A stretch of DNA of 64,000 bases from Lujinxingia vulgaris. Lineage in GTDB: Bacteria > Myxococcota_A > Bradymonadia > Bradymonadales > Bradymonadaceae. Shown here piece after piece: positions 42,838 to 53,938 of this stretch. Under the pieces are notes generated by a model. It made no database searches. It saw only the letters and a program-made list of their open reading frames with translations, and was not told the origin of the DNA. Within the stretch, counting starts at the first letter, position 1; each line of letters begins with the position of its first letter. The stretch spans positions 61,642 through 125,641 of the forward strand of contig NZ_VOSL01000006.1 of assembly GCF_007997005.1 (NCBI RefSeq), given 5' to 3'. Both the position numbers and the translations under genes were made by a program.

Positions 42838-44769
42838 TCACTCGCCGGATTCGTCGATGTACCAGGGCAGCGAGGTCGTCTGCGGGCGAATCTTCTGGAA
42901 GACTACGTTCTCAAGACGCGGGTTCCAGGCGACCGTTTGCTTCGGTGCGTAGAAGAAGCTGTAGGGCTGCTCCTCGTGCACGATCTGGTGGAAACGACGC
43001 AGGAGCTGGGTGCGCTCTTCGTTGTCGAAGGTCACGCGCAGGGTCTCGATGATCTCGTCGGCCTCGGCGTTGCGGAAGCCCACGCGGTTGGAACCCTTCG
43101 GGATATCCGCCTGGCTGGAGTGCCAGATCTGGTAGGGGTCGTTGAACCAGCTTAAGCCCCAGCCGCCGGTGAAGGCATCGAATTGCTTGTCGTCCATGCG
43201 ACGCTGCATCAGGGGCCATTCCACAAAGTCGCCGCGCATCTCAATGCCGATCTTACGCAGATCTTCGCGGTACACTGTCACCCAGCTACGAACTGTCGGT
43301 TTGTTGTACGAGGTCAGCGTGAAGCGGAAATCGACATTCTCGCCGTTGATGGTCTTCTGGCGGATGCCGTCACCATCGGTATCCACCCAACCGGCTCCAT
43401 CGAGAAGTTCGGCGGCCTTTTCCAGATCGAAGGGGATAGGCTCAATCGTTGGATCGTTGGCCGGGTGCTCGTAGTAGAAAGGACCCGTCTGCAGCTCGCC
43501 AAGGCCATTGATCACGTTCTCAATGATGCTCTGACGGTTGAACGCGTGCGTCATGGCCAGCCGCACGTCGCGGTCGGCAAAAAGAGGCTTATCCATGTTC
43601 CAGCCCACGTAATAGTAGGCGAATGCATCGATGATTTCGTGCTCAAACTCACCGGTTTTGAAGGGACTCTCGGGGCCTCCGTTCAAGATCTCGCTGCGGT
43701 AGCGAGGCTCAGGCAGTGAGGGCAAAAAGTCGAGCTGGTCGCTGAGCAGGCGAGCAAAACCCTGCTCGGGATCCTTGATGATGTGGAACTCGATGCGCTC
43801 GATGGGAGGCTTCGCGCCAAAGTAGTCGCGGTTTTTGGTGAGCACGACCTGACCACTGGGGGTGTAGCTGTCGAAGAGGTAGGGGCCGGTGCCAATCGGA
43901 TAGTCCGCAGACCAGTGGGTGTTGAACTCGACCGGAACGCTCTCTTCAGGAATCTCGTTGCCTTCGCGGTCTCGCGAGAAGAGCCACTTGGGCAGCGGGT
44001 AGGCCAGGAGCGTCGTGAAGCGCGAGTGATAGACGGGGCGCTTCCAGGTGACCTTGAAGGTATGCTTGTCGAGGACTTCAAGTTTCTCGATGTCTTCGAC
44101 GTAGCCTTTGACCGCGCCGGCCTCGACCTGCGGGCTCATGGCCATCTCAAAGTAGAAGACGGCGTCTTCGGCGGTCACTTCGCGGGGCTCACGCAGCCAT
44201 TCGTGCTTCGGATCACTGAAGTCAACCCTGGGCACGTGCCAGTAGACGCCTTCGCGCAGGCTGATGGTGTACTCGGTGTTCTCGTCGTTGACCTCGACCA
44301 TGTAGGCCAGGTCCGAGACGAAGTTGTCCGGGTTGTTGAAATCCTGGCGGGCGAAGCCGCTGTGCACGTAGGACTGAATCTCGCTGACGTCGACGGAGTT
44401 CTCGGTCAGCCAGTTGAACCCCTTGGGGTCGCTGGAGATCAGACGCTTGAGCGTGCCACCCTGCACCGCGTCGGGCGCGATGAGCTGGTCGGTGGCGGGG
44501 CTGAGCAGGTTGTCGGGATCGTTGATCGCCGCGGCGTAACGGTCGTTCGAGGCGCCAGCGCCCCCGCCGGCGTTGCCGGCCACCGCCACGCCCGACTCCA
44601 GCTGGGAGAGGATGCGCTCGGTGGTGCGATTGAGGTCACCCAGGCTGCGGTTGACTTCAATGATCTTTTTGTTGGCCTGGTAGGATTGCGCGATGCTGAT
44701 AATCGCCAGCAGGGCAACCACGATCAGGACTCCGATCAGGGCGAGGGTGGCTTTGAATGTTCTCGGCAT
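42838..44769 (-). CDS. Peptide ABC importer substrate-binding protein (SBP_bac_5), membrane-anchored
   Basis: A 643-residue solute-binding protein of the DppA/OppA class. The family core is evident: 'AEDAVFYFEMAMSPQ', 'DKHTFKVTWKRPVYH', 'PIGTGPYLFDSYTPSGQVVLTKNRDYFG' and 'DVRLAMTHAFNRQSIIENVINGLG', then 'AAELLDGAGWVDTDGDGIRQK'. Instead of a signal peptide with lipobox it has an uncleaved-looking N-terminal helix (residues ~7-30) followed by a heptad-type segment (NKKIIEVNRSLGDLNRTTER). A Gly/Ala linker then leads into the binding domain. The frame extends 23 codons upstream; the ATG at 44769 starts the membrane helix sequence. It is the first gene of the importer operon. Confidence 0.92.
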   Translation of the reverse strand: MPRTFKATLALIGVLIVVALLAIISIAQSYQANKKIIEVNRSLGDLNRTTERILSQLESGVAVAGNAGGGAGASNDRYAAAINDPDNLLSPATDQLIAPDAVQGGTLKRLISSDPKGFNWLTENSVDVSEIQSYVHSGFARQDFNNPDNFVSDLAYMVEVNDENTEYTISLREGVYWHVPRVDFSDPKHEWLREPREVTAEDAVFYFEMAMSPQVEAGAVKGYVEDIEKLEVLDKHTFKVTWKRPVYHSRFTTLLAYPLPKWLFSRDREGNEIPEESVPVEFNTHWSADYPIGTGPYLFDSYTPSGQVVLTKNRDYFGAKPPIERIEFHIIKDPEQGFARLLSDQLDFLPSLPEPRYRSEILNGGPESPFKTGEFEHEIIDAFAYYYVGWNMDKPLFADRDVRLAMTHAFNRQSIIENVINGLGELQTGPFYYEHPANDPTIEPIPFDLEKAAELLDGAGWVDTDGDGIRQKTINGENVDFRFTLTSYNKPTVRSWVTVYREDLRKIGIEMRGDFVEWPLMQRRMDDKQFDAFTGGWGLSWFNDPYQIWHSSQADIPKGSNRVGFRNAEADEIIETLRVTFDNEERTQLLRRFHQIVHEEQPYSFFYAPKQTVAWNPRLENVVFQKIRPQTTSLPWYIDESGE

Positions 44770-44919
44770 GAACTTTACCGCTCCAGGGGTCGGACCAGGG
44801 CTTGGGCGAAGACACAGGGCCGCGCCGGCCAGGTTCAACGATCACTTTAAGACGTTATCATCCGGCGAGGGCAACCGGGCGCGCTCAGGCGCGCGCGGGC
44901 TCGCCATCAAAGAGGGCGT

Positions 44920-44949
44920 AAGCTACTGGACCCTCTAAAACTCTGTCAA
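44920..44949 (-). promoter_or_regulatory. Candidate sigma70 promoter of the peptide importer operon
   Basis: On the minus strand TTGACA (44949-44944) and TAGCTT (44925-44920) are 18 bases apart, giving a start near 44913 and a 5' leader of about 145 bases. The -35 is perfect and the -10 is weak. It overlaps the outer edge of the aspS terminator hairpin. Confidence 0.4.
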
Positions 44950-44994
44950 CCACCCGAGGCGCCTGCGTGGCAGGTCGCCCGGGGAGGCGGTTGA
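44946..44994 (-). terminator. Long hairpin, probable aspS terminator
   Basis: TCAACC-x-CC..GCAGG and CCTGC..GG-x-GGTTGA halves pair over about 20 bases with small mismatches and a 3-4 base loop near 44967. On the minus strand the stem is followed by CAGAGTTTTAG. It lies about 20 bases after the aspS stop codon. Confidence 0.55.
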
Positions 44995-45012
44995 TGTGTT
45001 AAGTGCTTGATA

Positions 45013-46821
<1,809 letters not shown>

Positions 46822-46917
46822 GAGCTGCTCCTTAATAGGGATCATCAAAGGTTCATGCCCGGCTTAAGCCGCGAGGGCCCGGGCGAATTTGACGCAAAGC
46901 GTCGATGGAATCGCGGA

Positions 46918-46946
46918 CTAAAACACGCGCTTTGCCGAAGTGTCAA
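46918..46946 (-). promoter_or_regulatory. Candidate aspS promoter
   Basis: On the minus strand TTGACA (46946-46941) is followed after 17 bases by TTTTAG (46923-46918). The start would be near 46911, with a leader of about 90 bases that includes a small GACGC-AAA-GCGTC hairpin. The -35 is perfect and the -10 is poor. Confidence 0.4.
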
Positions 46947-47089
46947 CGACGGCGCTCTTGCCCTTCGCCGTGGGACTTCTCCGAGAAAGTATTTTGTGAC
47001 TTCATCGCGGTGCTCATCATCCCACCCTCAAAGCGACCTGGTGAGCTGCGCACTCGCCATATGGACTTTCCAAGCCGAAGGAGGCGATG

Positions 47090-47767
47090 ATGGCGCTCGT
47101 TGAACTGGGACTTACGCGAGACGTAGCGATGGATGAGAAGCTCCCCGTCAAATGGGGGAAGCAGGAGCCTGTGGTGCAGCCGTCGGCCCGGGTGGTCTCC
47201 ACACCCGGGGCGCGCATGGTCTACAGCCCTTTTTTAAAGGAGCGTCCCGGCCGCACGCTGCAGGTGCGCGGGGAGCGCGATAACCCGGCGGTGGTCCCCT
47301 GGGGCTTCTGGGGCGCGGTGATGCTGGCCGGGCTGCTCGCTGCGATGATTGTCTTTCGCGGCAGCTCCGGGTTTCAGTCGATGTGGGATCTGCTCTGGGT
47401 GATGCTCGCGGTGGTGGCCGGCTCGGTGATGCTCAAGCTCGGAAAGAAGACGAGCCTGGAAGAGCACCTCTTATGCGAGCTCGACCTGATGCGCGGCATC
47501 GTCACCTGGCCTGTGCAGGGCACCGAGCTTGCGGTGCCCTTTGATGAGGTCGAAGAGCTGGTCTTTGGCATGACGCAGTACCCGATCTCCAGCGACGGGG
47601 AGGGCACGAAGGTGCATGCCTTCACATTGCTTCTACGCGATGCGCAGGGGCGGCTGGTCCCCATCGTCGAGGCCTCACCCCATAAAGGAGAGACCCACCA
47701 GATCGGTCAGGTCTTCTCGCGGGTGCTTGAGGTGCCGCTGACCTATGTGGGGATGGGCATTAAATAG
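47090..47767 (+). CDS. Two-helix membrane protein of unknown function
   Basis: A 225-residue protein I do not recognise. Residues ~1-65 are polar, then two adjacent membrane helices follow (PWGFWGAVMLAGLLAAMIVF and 'LLWVMLAVVAGSVML'). A cytoplasmic PH-like segment comes next: 'LLCELDLMRGIVTWPVQGTELAVPFDEVEELVFGM' and 'FTLLLRDAQGRLVPIVEAS', which reads like a bacterial photosynthetic-type PH or DUF domain. AAGGAGG (47078-47084) is only two bases from the ATG at 47087 but five from the ATG at 47090, so I use the latter. It is divergent from aspS and upstream of sucC. Confidence 0.7.
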   Translation: MALVELGLTRDVAMDEKLPVKWGKQEPVVQPSARVVSTPGARMVYSPFLKERPGRTLQVRGERDNPAVVPWGFWGAVMLAGLLAAMIVFRGSSGFQSMWDLLWVMLAVVAGSVMLKLGKKTSLEEHLLCELDLMRGIVTWPVQGTELAVPFDEVEELVFGMTQYPISSDGEGTKVHAFTLLLRDAQGRLVPIVEASPHKGETHQIGQVFSRVLEVPLTYVGMGIK

Positions 47768-47849
47768 CGTCGATTTCGGGAGCGCGAGCGAGTCGAATAT
47801 GGGCGGGCAGGCCGCCTTGACGCGCTGGCACCCCGGCGGTAATAAGGCG

Positions 47850-47876
47850 GCGGCCGCGCATTGCGGGCCGCTATTT
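47850..47876 (+). terminator. Weak terminator-like hairpin upstream of sucC
   Basis: GCGGCC (47850-47855) and GGCCGC (47866-47871) enclose a 10-base loop and are followed by TATTTTT. It lies between the membrane-protein gene and sucC. The stem is short, so termination is plausible but unproven. Confidence 0.4.
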
Positions 47877-47958
47877 TTGTGATTTTGGCAGGGCGTGGAG
47901 GCCGGCAAAGCGGGTCGCGCTGCGCGTAGGTTGATCTTCCAACGGCAGGTAAGTTCGT

Positions 47959-49122
<1,164 letters not shown>

Positions 49123-49206
49123 TCGCCCCGGCGCAATCCAAGACGCGTTGACCGGCGCGGTCGCCCCCAGGGTGGGGCGCCGCCCAGAGACATATAGAGG
49201 TTGAAG

Positions 49207-50076
<870 letters not shown>

Positions 50077-50136
50077 GTTTGCCCCTTGTTGAATAGCGAC
50101 ACCCCGACATCCAACGATTGAATCTGGAGACACACC

Positions 50137-50565
50137 ATGGCGATTGAACGTACCCTGAGCATCATCAAGCCCGACGGCGTGGAAAAGAACGTGATCGGCA
50201 AGATCATCGCGCGTTTTGAAGAAGAAGGCCTCACCCCGGTGGGCATCCGCATGGCGCACCTGGCCAAGCACGAAGCCGAAGGCTTCTACGCGGTGCACAA
50301 AGAGCGTCCCTTCTTCGGTGAGCTTGTTGAGTTCATGACCCGCGGCCCGGTGGTCGTGATGGCGCTCGAAGGCGAAGACGCCGTGGCCAAGAACCGCGAG
50401 ATCATGGGCGCCACCAACCCGGCCGAAGCCGCCGAAGGCACCCTGCGCGCGCTCTACGCCACCGACATCGGTGAGAACACCGTGCACGGCTCGGACTCGG
50501 CTGAGAACGCCGCGATCGAGATCAAGTACTTCTTCAGCGACGTGCAGCTCTTCTCGCGCGGCTGA
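50137..50565 (+). CDS. ndk: Nucleoside diphosphate kinase
   Basis: A 142-residue enzyme that balances NTP pools by gamma-phosphate transfer through a phosphohistidine. The start [15 protein letters not shown] is canonical, and the active site '[12 protein letters not shown]' places the nucleophile at His117, the usual number. GGAG precedes the ATG. A rho-independent terminator follows at 50575-50605, which closes the sucC-sucD-ndk unit. Confidence 0.98.
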   Translation: MAIERTLSIIKPDGVEKNVIGKIIARFEEEGLTPVGIRMAHLAKHEAEGFYAVHKERPFFGELVEFMTRGPVVVMALEGEDAVAKNREIMGATNPAEAAEGTLRALYATDIGENTVHGSDSAENAAIEIKYFFSDVQLFSRG

Positions 50566-50574
50566 TTTTTGAGG

Positions 50575-50605
50575 CCGTCGCCGACGTTGGGTCGGCGGCG
50601 GTTTT
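50575..50605 (+). terminator. Rho-independent terminator after ndk
   Basis: CCGTCGCCGAC (50575-50585) pairs with GTCGGCGGCGG (50591-50601), with one G-T wobble and a 5-base loop, followed by TTTT. It begins nine bases after the ndk stop codon. Confidence 0.75.
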
Positions 50606-50640
50606 CACCTCGCGCGCCCTCACGAAGGGTGCGCGAGGTG
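50606..50640 (+). repeat. Strong 15-bp hairpin immediately after the ndk terminator
   Basis: CACCTCGCGCGCCCT (50606-50620) pairs with AGGGTGCGCGAGGTG (50626-50640), with 14 of 15 Watson-Crick pairs plus one wobble and a 5-base loop. It directly follows the T-run of the terminator and has no T-run itself. It may be a backup terminator, an RNA-processing or protein-binding site, or a remnant repetitive element. Confidence 0.55.
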
Positions 50641-50759
50641 GACGCTCGGCACGTACCCCTGTAAAGGGAGCGTGTGTTGGGCTGGCGGCACGGTTTGAGA
50701 TCCTTTCGCACTCGGCGTAGGCTCAGCTCGGCCGCCTTTTTTCTGAGAGAGAGACCCCC

Positions 50760-51923
50760 ATGCGACGCGAACGCTCCCCGAGCATCGACCAGGCGCTCGA
50801 AGCGCTGAGCCAGGGCACCGACGAGCTCGGTCCCATTGACCTGAAAAACTTTACCCAGGCCGAGCTCAAAAAGCTGCTCGCCGAGGGGTTTGGCGAGAAA
50901 GCCTTTCGCGCCAAGCAGGTCTACCAGTGGCTTTACCTGCACCTGGCCGATGACTTTGAGGCGATGACCAACCTCTCCAAAGGGCTGCGCGAGCAGCTCA
51001 GCGCGAAGGCCCGCGTCTCGCCATTGGAGTTCGACGGCTCGCATACCGCCAGCGATGGCACGACCAAGCTCACCTTTAAGTGTGACGACGGGGCGGTCAT
51101 CGAGACGGTGTTCATTCCCTCGGAGGGGCGCAACACCCTGTGCATCTCCAGCCAGGTGGGCTGCGCGATGGGCTGCACCTTTTGCTACACGGCGAAGATG
51201 GGGCTCAAGCGCAACCTGAGCACCGCCGAGATCGTCGAGCAGGTGGTGCAGGCGCGCCGGCGCATGGGCGATGTGAACGGGCATATCGGCAACATCGTCT
51301 TCATGGGTATGGGCGAGCCGCTGCATAACGTCGATAACGTCATCCGCGCGATTCATATCCTGACCGATGAGCAGGGGCTGAACTTCTCGCGACGCAAGGT
51401 CACCGTGTCGACCTCGGGGCTTGTGCCGGCGATCAAACGCCTGGGCGAAGAGACCGATGTGCAGCTCGCCATCAGCCTCAACGCCACCACCGACGAGACG
51501 CGCGGGCAGATCATGCCGGTCAACGACCGCTGGGATCTGGAGACGTTGATGGCGGCGCTCAAGGAGTTTCCGCTGACCAATCGCGAGCGCATCACTTTTG
51601 AGTACGTGATGATTCGCGACTTGAATGACACGTTGGAGGACGCGCAGCGCATCATCGAGCTGACGCGGGAGATCCCCTCCAAGATCAACCTCATCCCCTT
51701 CAATCCCCACCCGCGCACCCCCTTCCAGACCCCGCCGGAGGAGCGCATCGACGCCTTCCAGAAGTATCTGGTCGATCGCAACGTCGGCGTGTACCGTCGG
51801 CGCACCCGGGGGCGCGACGAGATGGCCGCCTGCGGCCAACTCGGCAAGCCCGGGGAAAAAGAGCCGCCGCATGTGCGCAAGCGGCTGGAAAAGTTTCGCA
51901 ATGAGAGCCCGGCCAACGCCTGA
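50760..51923 (+). CDS. rlmN: Dual-specificity rRNA/tRNA (adenine-C2) methyltransferase RlmN
   Basis: A 387-residue radical SAM enzyme that makes m2A2503 in 23S rRNA (and m2A37 in some tRNAs). The [4Fe-4S] motif CxxxCxxC is at Cys135, Cys139 and Cys142 (GCAMGCTFCYTAKMG). The SAM-binding 'FMGMGEPLHNVDNVIRAI' and the second catalytic cysteine in 'RGRDEMAACGQL' are present. The start ATG is at 50760 with a purine-rich GAGAGAGAG upstream. The N-terminus is slightly longer than in E. coli RlmN. The next gene, a PfkB kinase, begins 74 bases later. Confidence 0.97.
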   Translation: MRRERSPSIDQALEALSQGTDELGPIDLKNFTQAELKKLLAEGFGEKAFRAKQVYQWLYLHLADDFEAMTNLSKGLREQLSAKARVSPLEFDGSHTASDGTTKLTFKCDDGAVIETVFIPSEGRNTLCISSQVGCAMGCTFCYTAKMGLKRNLSTAEIVEQVVQARRRMGDVNGHIGNIVFMGMGEPLHNVDNVIRAIHILTDEQGLNFSRRKVTVSTSGLVPAIKRLGEETDVQLAISLNATTDETRGQIMPVNDRWDLETLMAALKEFPLTNRERITFEYVMIRDLNDTLEDAQRIIELTREIPSKINLIPFNPHPRTPFQTPPEERIDAFQKYLVDRNVGVYRRRTRGRDEMAACGQLGKPGEKEPPHVRKRLEKFRNESPANA

Positions 51924-51997
51924 GAGTGAGAGGGCCGAGCGCGTAGTTCATTAAAGCATCGGGCGCCGTGGTGCGTCTGAACGGAGTGAGTCCAGGC

Positions 51998-52924
51998 ATG
52001 AGTCTTTTGGTCGTAGGGTCGGTGGCGTTTGATTCGGTTGAGACGCCTTTTGGTAAGGCAGAAGAGGCGATCGGCGGATCGGCGATGTTCTTCTCCACCT
52101 CCGCCAGTTACTTCACCGACGTGCAGCTCGTCGCGGTGATCGGGGAAGACTTCCCGCAAGAGGAGGTCGACTTTTTATGCTCCCGTCAGATCGACTGCGA
52201 GGGGTTGCATCGCGTGGCCGGCAAGACCTTCCGCTGGGAAGGCAAGTACGGCTTCGATCTCAACGAGGCCATCACCCTCGACACCCAGCTCAACGTCTTT
52301 GGTGACTTCCACCCGAAGTTGCCCGAGACCTACCGCGACGCCGAGATCGTGTTTCTGGCCAACATCGACCCCAGCCTGCAGCTGGAGGTCTTAGAGCAGG
52401 TCAAGAACCCGCGGCTGGTTGTGGCCGACACGATGAACTTCTGGATTGATGGTCCCAAGCGCGACGAGCTCGACCGGGTGTTGAGCAAGGTCGATATGCT
52501 CGTGATCAACGAGGGCGAGGCGCGCAAACTTGGCGGTGAGGCCAATGTGGTCAAGGCTGCGCGCGCGATTCAGGCCCGGGGTCCGAAGCACCTGGTGATC
52601 AAGCGCGGCGAGTATGGCGCGCTGCTTTTCAGCGGCGAAGAGATCTTCTTTGCGCCGGCCTATCCGCTTGAGTCGGTCTTTGATCCGACCGGTGCCGGCG
52701 ACACCTTCGCCGGGGGGCTGCTGGGCTATCTCTCGAGCTGTGAGACGATTGGGACCAAAGAGCTCCGCCAGGCCACGGTGGTGGGCTGTGTGATGGCGAG
52801 CTTCTGCGTGGAAGATTTCAGCCTTAACGCGCTGCGCGATCTGAACACGAAGGCGATCGAGGAGCGTTTCGCGCTCTTTGAGGAGCTCGTCGGGTTTGGT
52901 CCGCTGGAGCCGCTGGGCGACTAA
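51998..52924 (+). CDS. PfkB/ribokinase-family carbohydrate kinase
   Basis: A 308-residue sugar or nucleoside kinase. The N-terminal 'LVVGSVAFDSVETPFG' and 'GGSAMFFSTSASYFTDVQLVAVIGEDFP' form the substrate-binding half, and 'DPTGAGDTFAGGLLGYL' is the PfkB signature 2, with the catalytic Asp in GAGD. An ATP-pocket segment 'VLINEGEARKLGG'-like and 'VIKRGEYGALLF' lie between. The start is ATG at 51998 rather than the GTG at 51968, because the family begins immediately before VVGSVAFD. The phosphoryl acceptor cannot be predicted; there is no sugar pathway nearby. Confidence 0.87.
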   Translation: MSLLVVGSVAFDSVETPFGKAEEAIGGSAMFFSTSASYFTDVQLVAVIGEDFPQEEVDFLCSRQIDCEGLHRVAGKTFRWEGKYGFDLNEAITLDTQLNVFGDFHPKLPETYRDAEIVFLANIDPSLQLEVLEQVKNPRLVVADTMNFWIDGPKRDELDRVLSKVDMLVINEGEARKLGGEANVVKAARAIQARGPKHLVIKRGEYGALLFSGEEIFFAPAYPLESVFDPTGAGDTFAGGLLGYLSSCETIGTKELRQATVVGCVMASFCVEDFSLNALRDLNTKAIEERFALFEELVGFGPLEPLGD

Positions 52925-52984
52925 GGTCAACGCTGATGAGGGTCGGCACCCCCTGCCGAAGATGAACCTGGATGAGGTAGAGCC

Positions 52985-53767
52985 ATGAAGATGTCGAATG
53001 CGTGGATGGTGTGGTTGGTGTCGGCGGGGTTGCTCGCGACGGCAGCGTGCGGTGGCGAGTCCGAGGAGGAGGTCGACGCGGGCGTGGAAGCTGATGCGGA
53101 CACCGAAGAAGACGCCGCTGGCGACTACGCCGACGAGCCGGAGTTTGAGGCGCAGTATGACATGCGCTTCAACGCCTTTGCGTTTGATCGGGGCACGCCG
53201 GGCTTTTCGCTCAACAGCCCGCTGGAGTACTTCCTCGACCAGGATCTGGACTACCCGGTCGTGGTGCTGGTGGAACTTCGCGACCTTGATACCGACGCGG
53301 GTACCTTGCAGGTACGCGGCGGGGCGGGGCTCAAGACCGAGACCGCCGGTGAGTACGTCTGGGATGAAGAGGTCGAGGAGCCCGAAGCGGCGGCCGGCAC
53401 CATCGCTGCCAATGGCGATTTTGCGGCGACGCTGCCGCTCTTAAGTTTTGTGGCGACCGTGGAGTCGGGTGGCGACATCAACAAGACGGTCATCCCGATT
53501 CGCGACCTGGCCATCGATGCGAAACTTCAGGCCAGCGCGGCTGGCGAGAACCCGGTGATCAACGACGGGGTGCTCAGCGGGTTCGTGTTGCTCTCCGAGA
53601 TCGAGGATGTGGGGCTGATCATTGTTCCCGGTCAGGAGCCGCTTCCGCTGACGCAGCTCTTCGGGGGACCGGAGTCGGTGAACTACGACTACGATGAAGA
53701 TGGCGAGAACGACGCCTGGCAGCTCAGCGCGACCTTTAGCGCCGAGCAGACCGTGATCGTGGAATGA
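52985..53767 (+). CDS. Acidic lipoprotein of unknown function
   Basis: A 260-residue putative lipoprotein: signal sequence MKMSNAWMVWLVSAGLLATA with lipobox ATAAC (Cys22), then a very acidic stretch of about 25 residues (GGESEEEVDAGVEADADTEE), typical of myxobacterial-type exported lipoproteins. A beta-rich domain follows with regularly spaced strands ('FNAFAFDRGTPGFSLNSPLEYF', 'PVVVLVELRDL', 'LLIIVPGQEPLPLTQLFGG'). I do not recognise the domain. GAGGTAGAG lies upstream of the ATG. It is followed after about 55 bases by the kinase promoter. Confidence 0.78.
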   Translation: MKMSNAWMVWLVSAGLLATAACGGESEEEVDAGVEADADTEEDAAGDYADEPEFEAQYDMRFNAFAFDRGTPGFSLNSPLEYFLDQDLDYPVVVLVELRDLDTDAGTLQVRGGAGLKTETAGEYVWDEEVEEPEAAAGTIAANGDFAATLPLLSFVATVESGGDINKTVIPIRDLAIDAKLQASAAGENPVINDGVLSGFVLLSEIEDVGLIIVPGQEPLPLTQLFGGPESVNYDYDEDGENDAWQLSATFSAEQTVIVE

Positions 53768-53821
53768 TTCGTGGTTGTGGCAGTGGGTTTGCCTGACAGG
53801 TCAGTGTGATGAGAGGGCCGA

Positions 53822-53851
53822 TTGACACCGTCGATCTGCCCTCTCTACAAT
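53822..53851 (+). promoter_or_regulatory. Near-consensus sigma70 promoter of the Ser/Thr kinase gene
   Basis: TTGACA (53822-53827) and TACAAT (53846-53851) are separated by 18 bases. Transcription would begin near 53859. The promoter lies inside the longest possible reading frame of the kinase, so the true start codon must be further downstream. Confidence 0.65.
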
Positions 53852-53887
53852 CGCCCCTTCGATCGGGTGACTCCGTTGGGTCCGAGG

Positions 53888-53908
53888 GGCCGCATAAAGT
53901 ATGCGGCC
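53888..53908 (+). other. Leader hairpin in the kinase 5' UTR
   Basis: GGCCGCATA (53888-53896) and TATGCGGCC (53900-53908) form a perfect 9-bp stem with an AAG loop, about 30 bases upstream of the GTG start. It may affect translation; no T-run follows. Confidence 0.45.
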
Positions 53909-53938
53909 GGCCCGACGCGCAAACGATGTAGGCGAAGC

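Noticed and set aside
46822..46848. aspS start at the upstream ATG pair
   Set aside because: The AAGGAG lies inside this stretch and points to GTG at 46821; AspRS homologues begin close to that point.
50575..50640. The two hairpins after ndk as one riboswitch for rlmN
   Set aside because: The first has a clear terminator T-run and belongs to ndk. No conserved aptamer pattern is visible, and the rlmN start is 120 bases further on.
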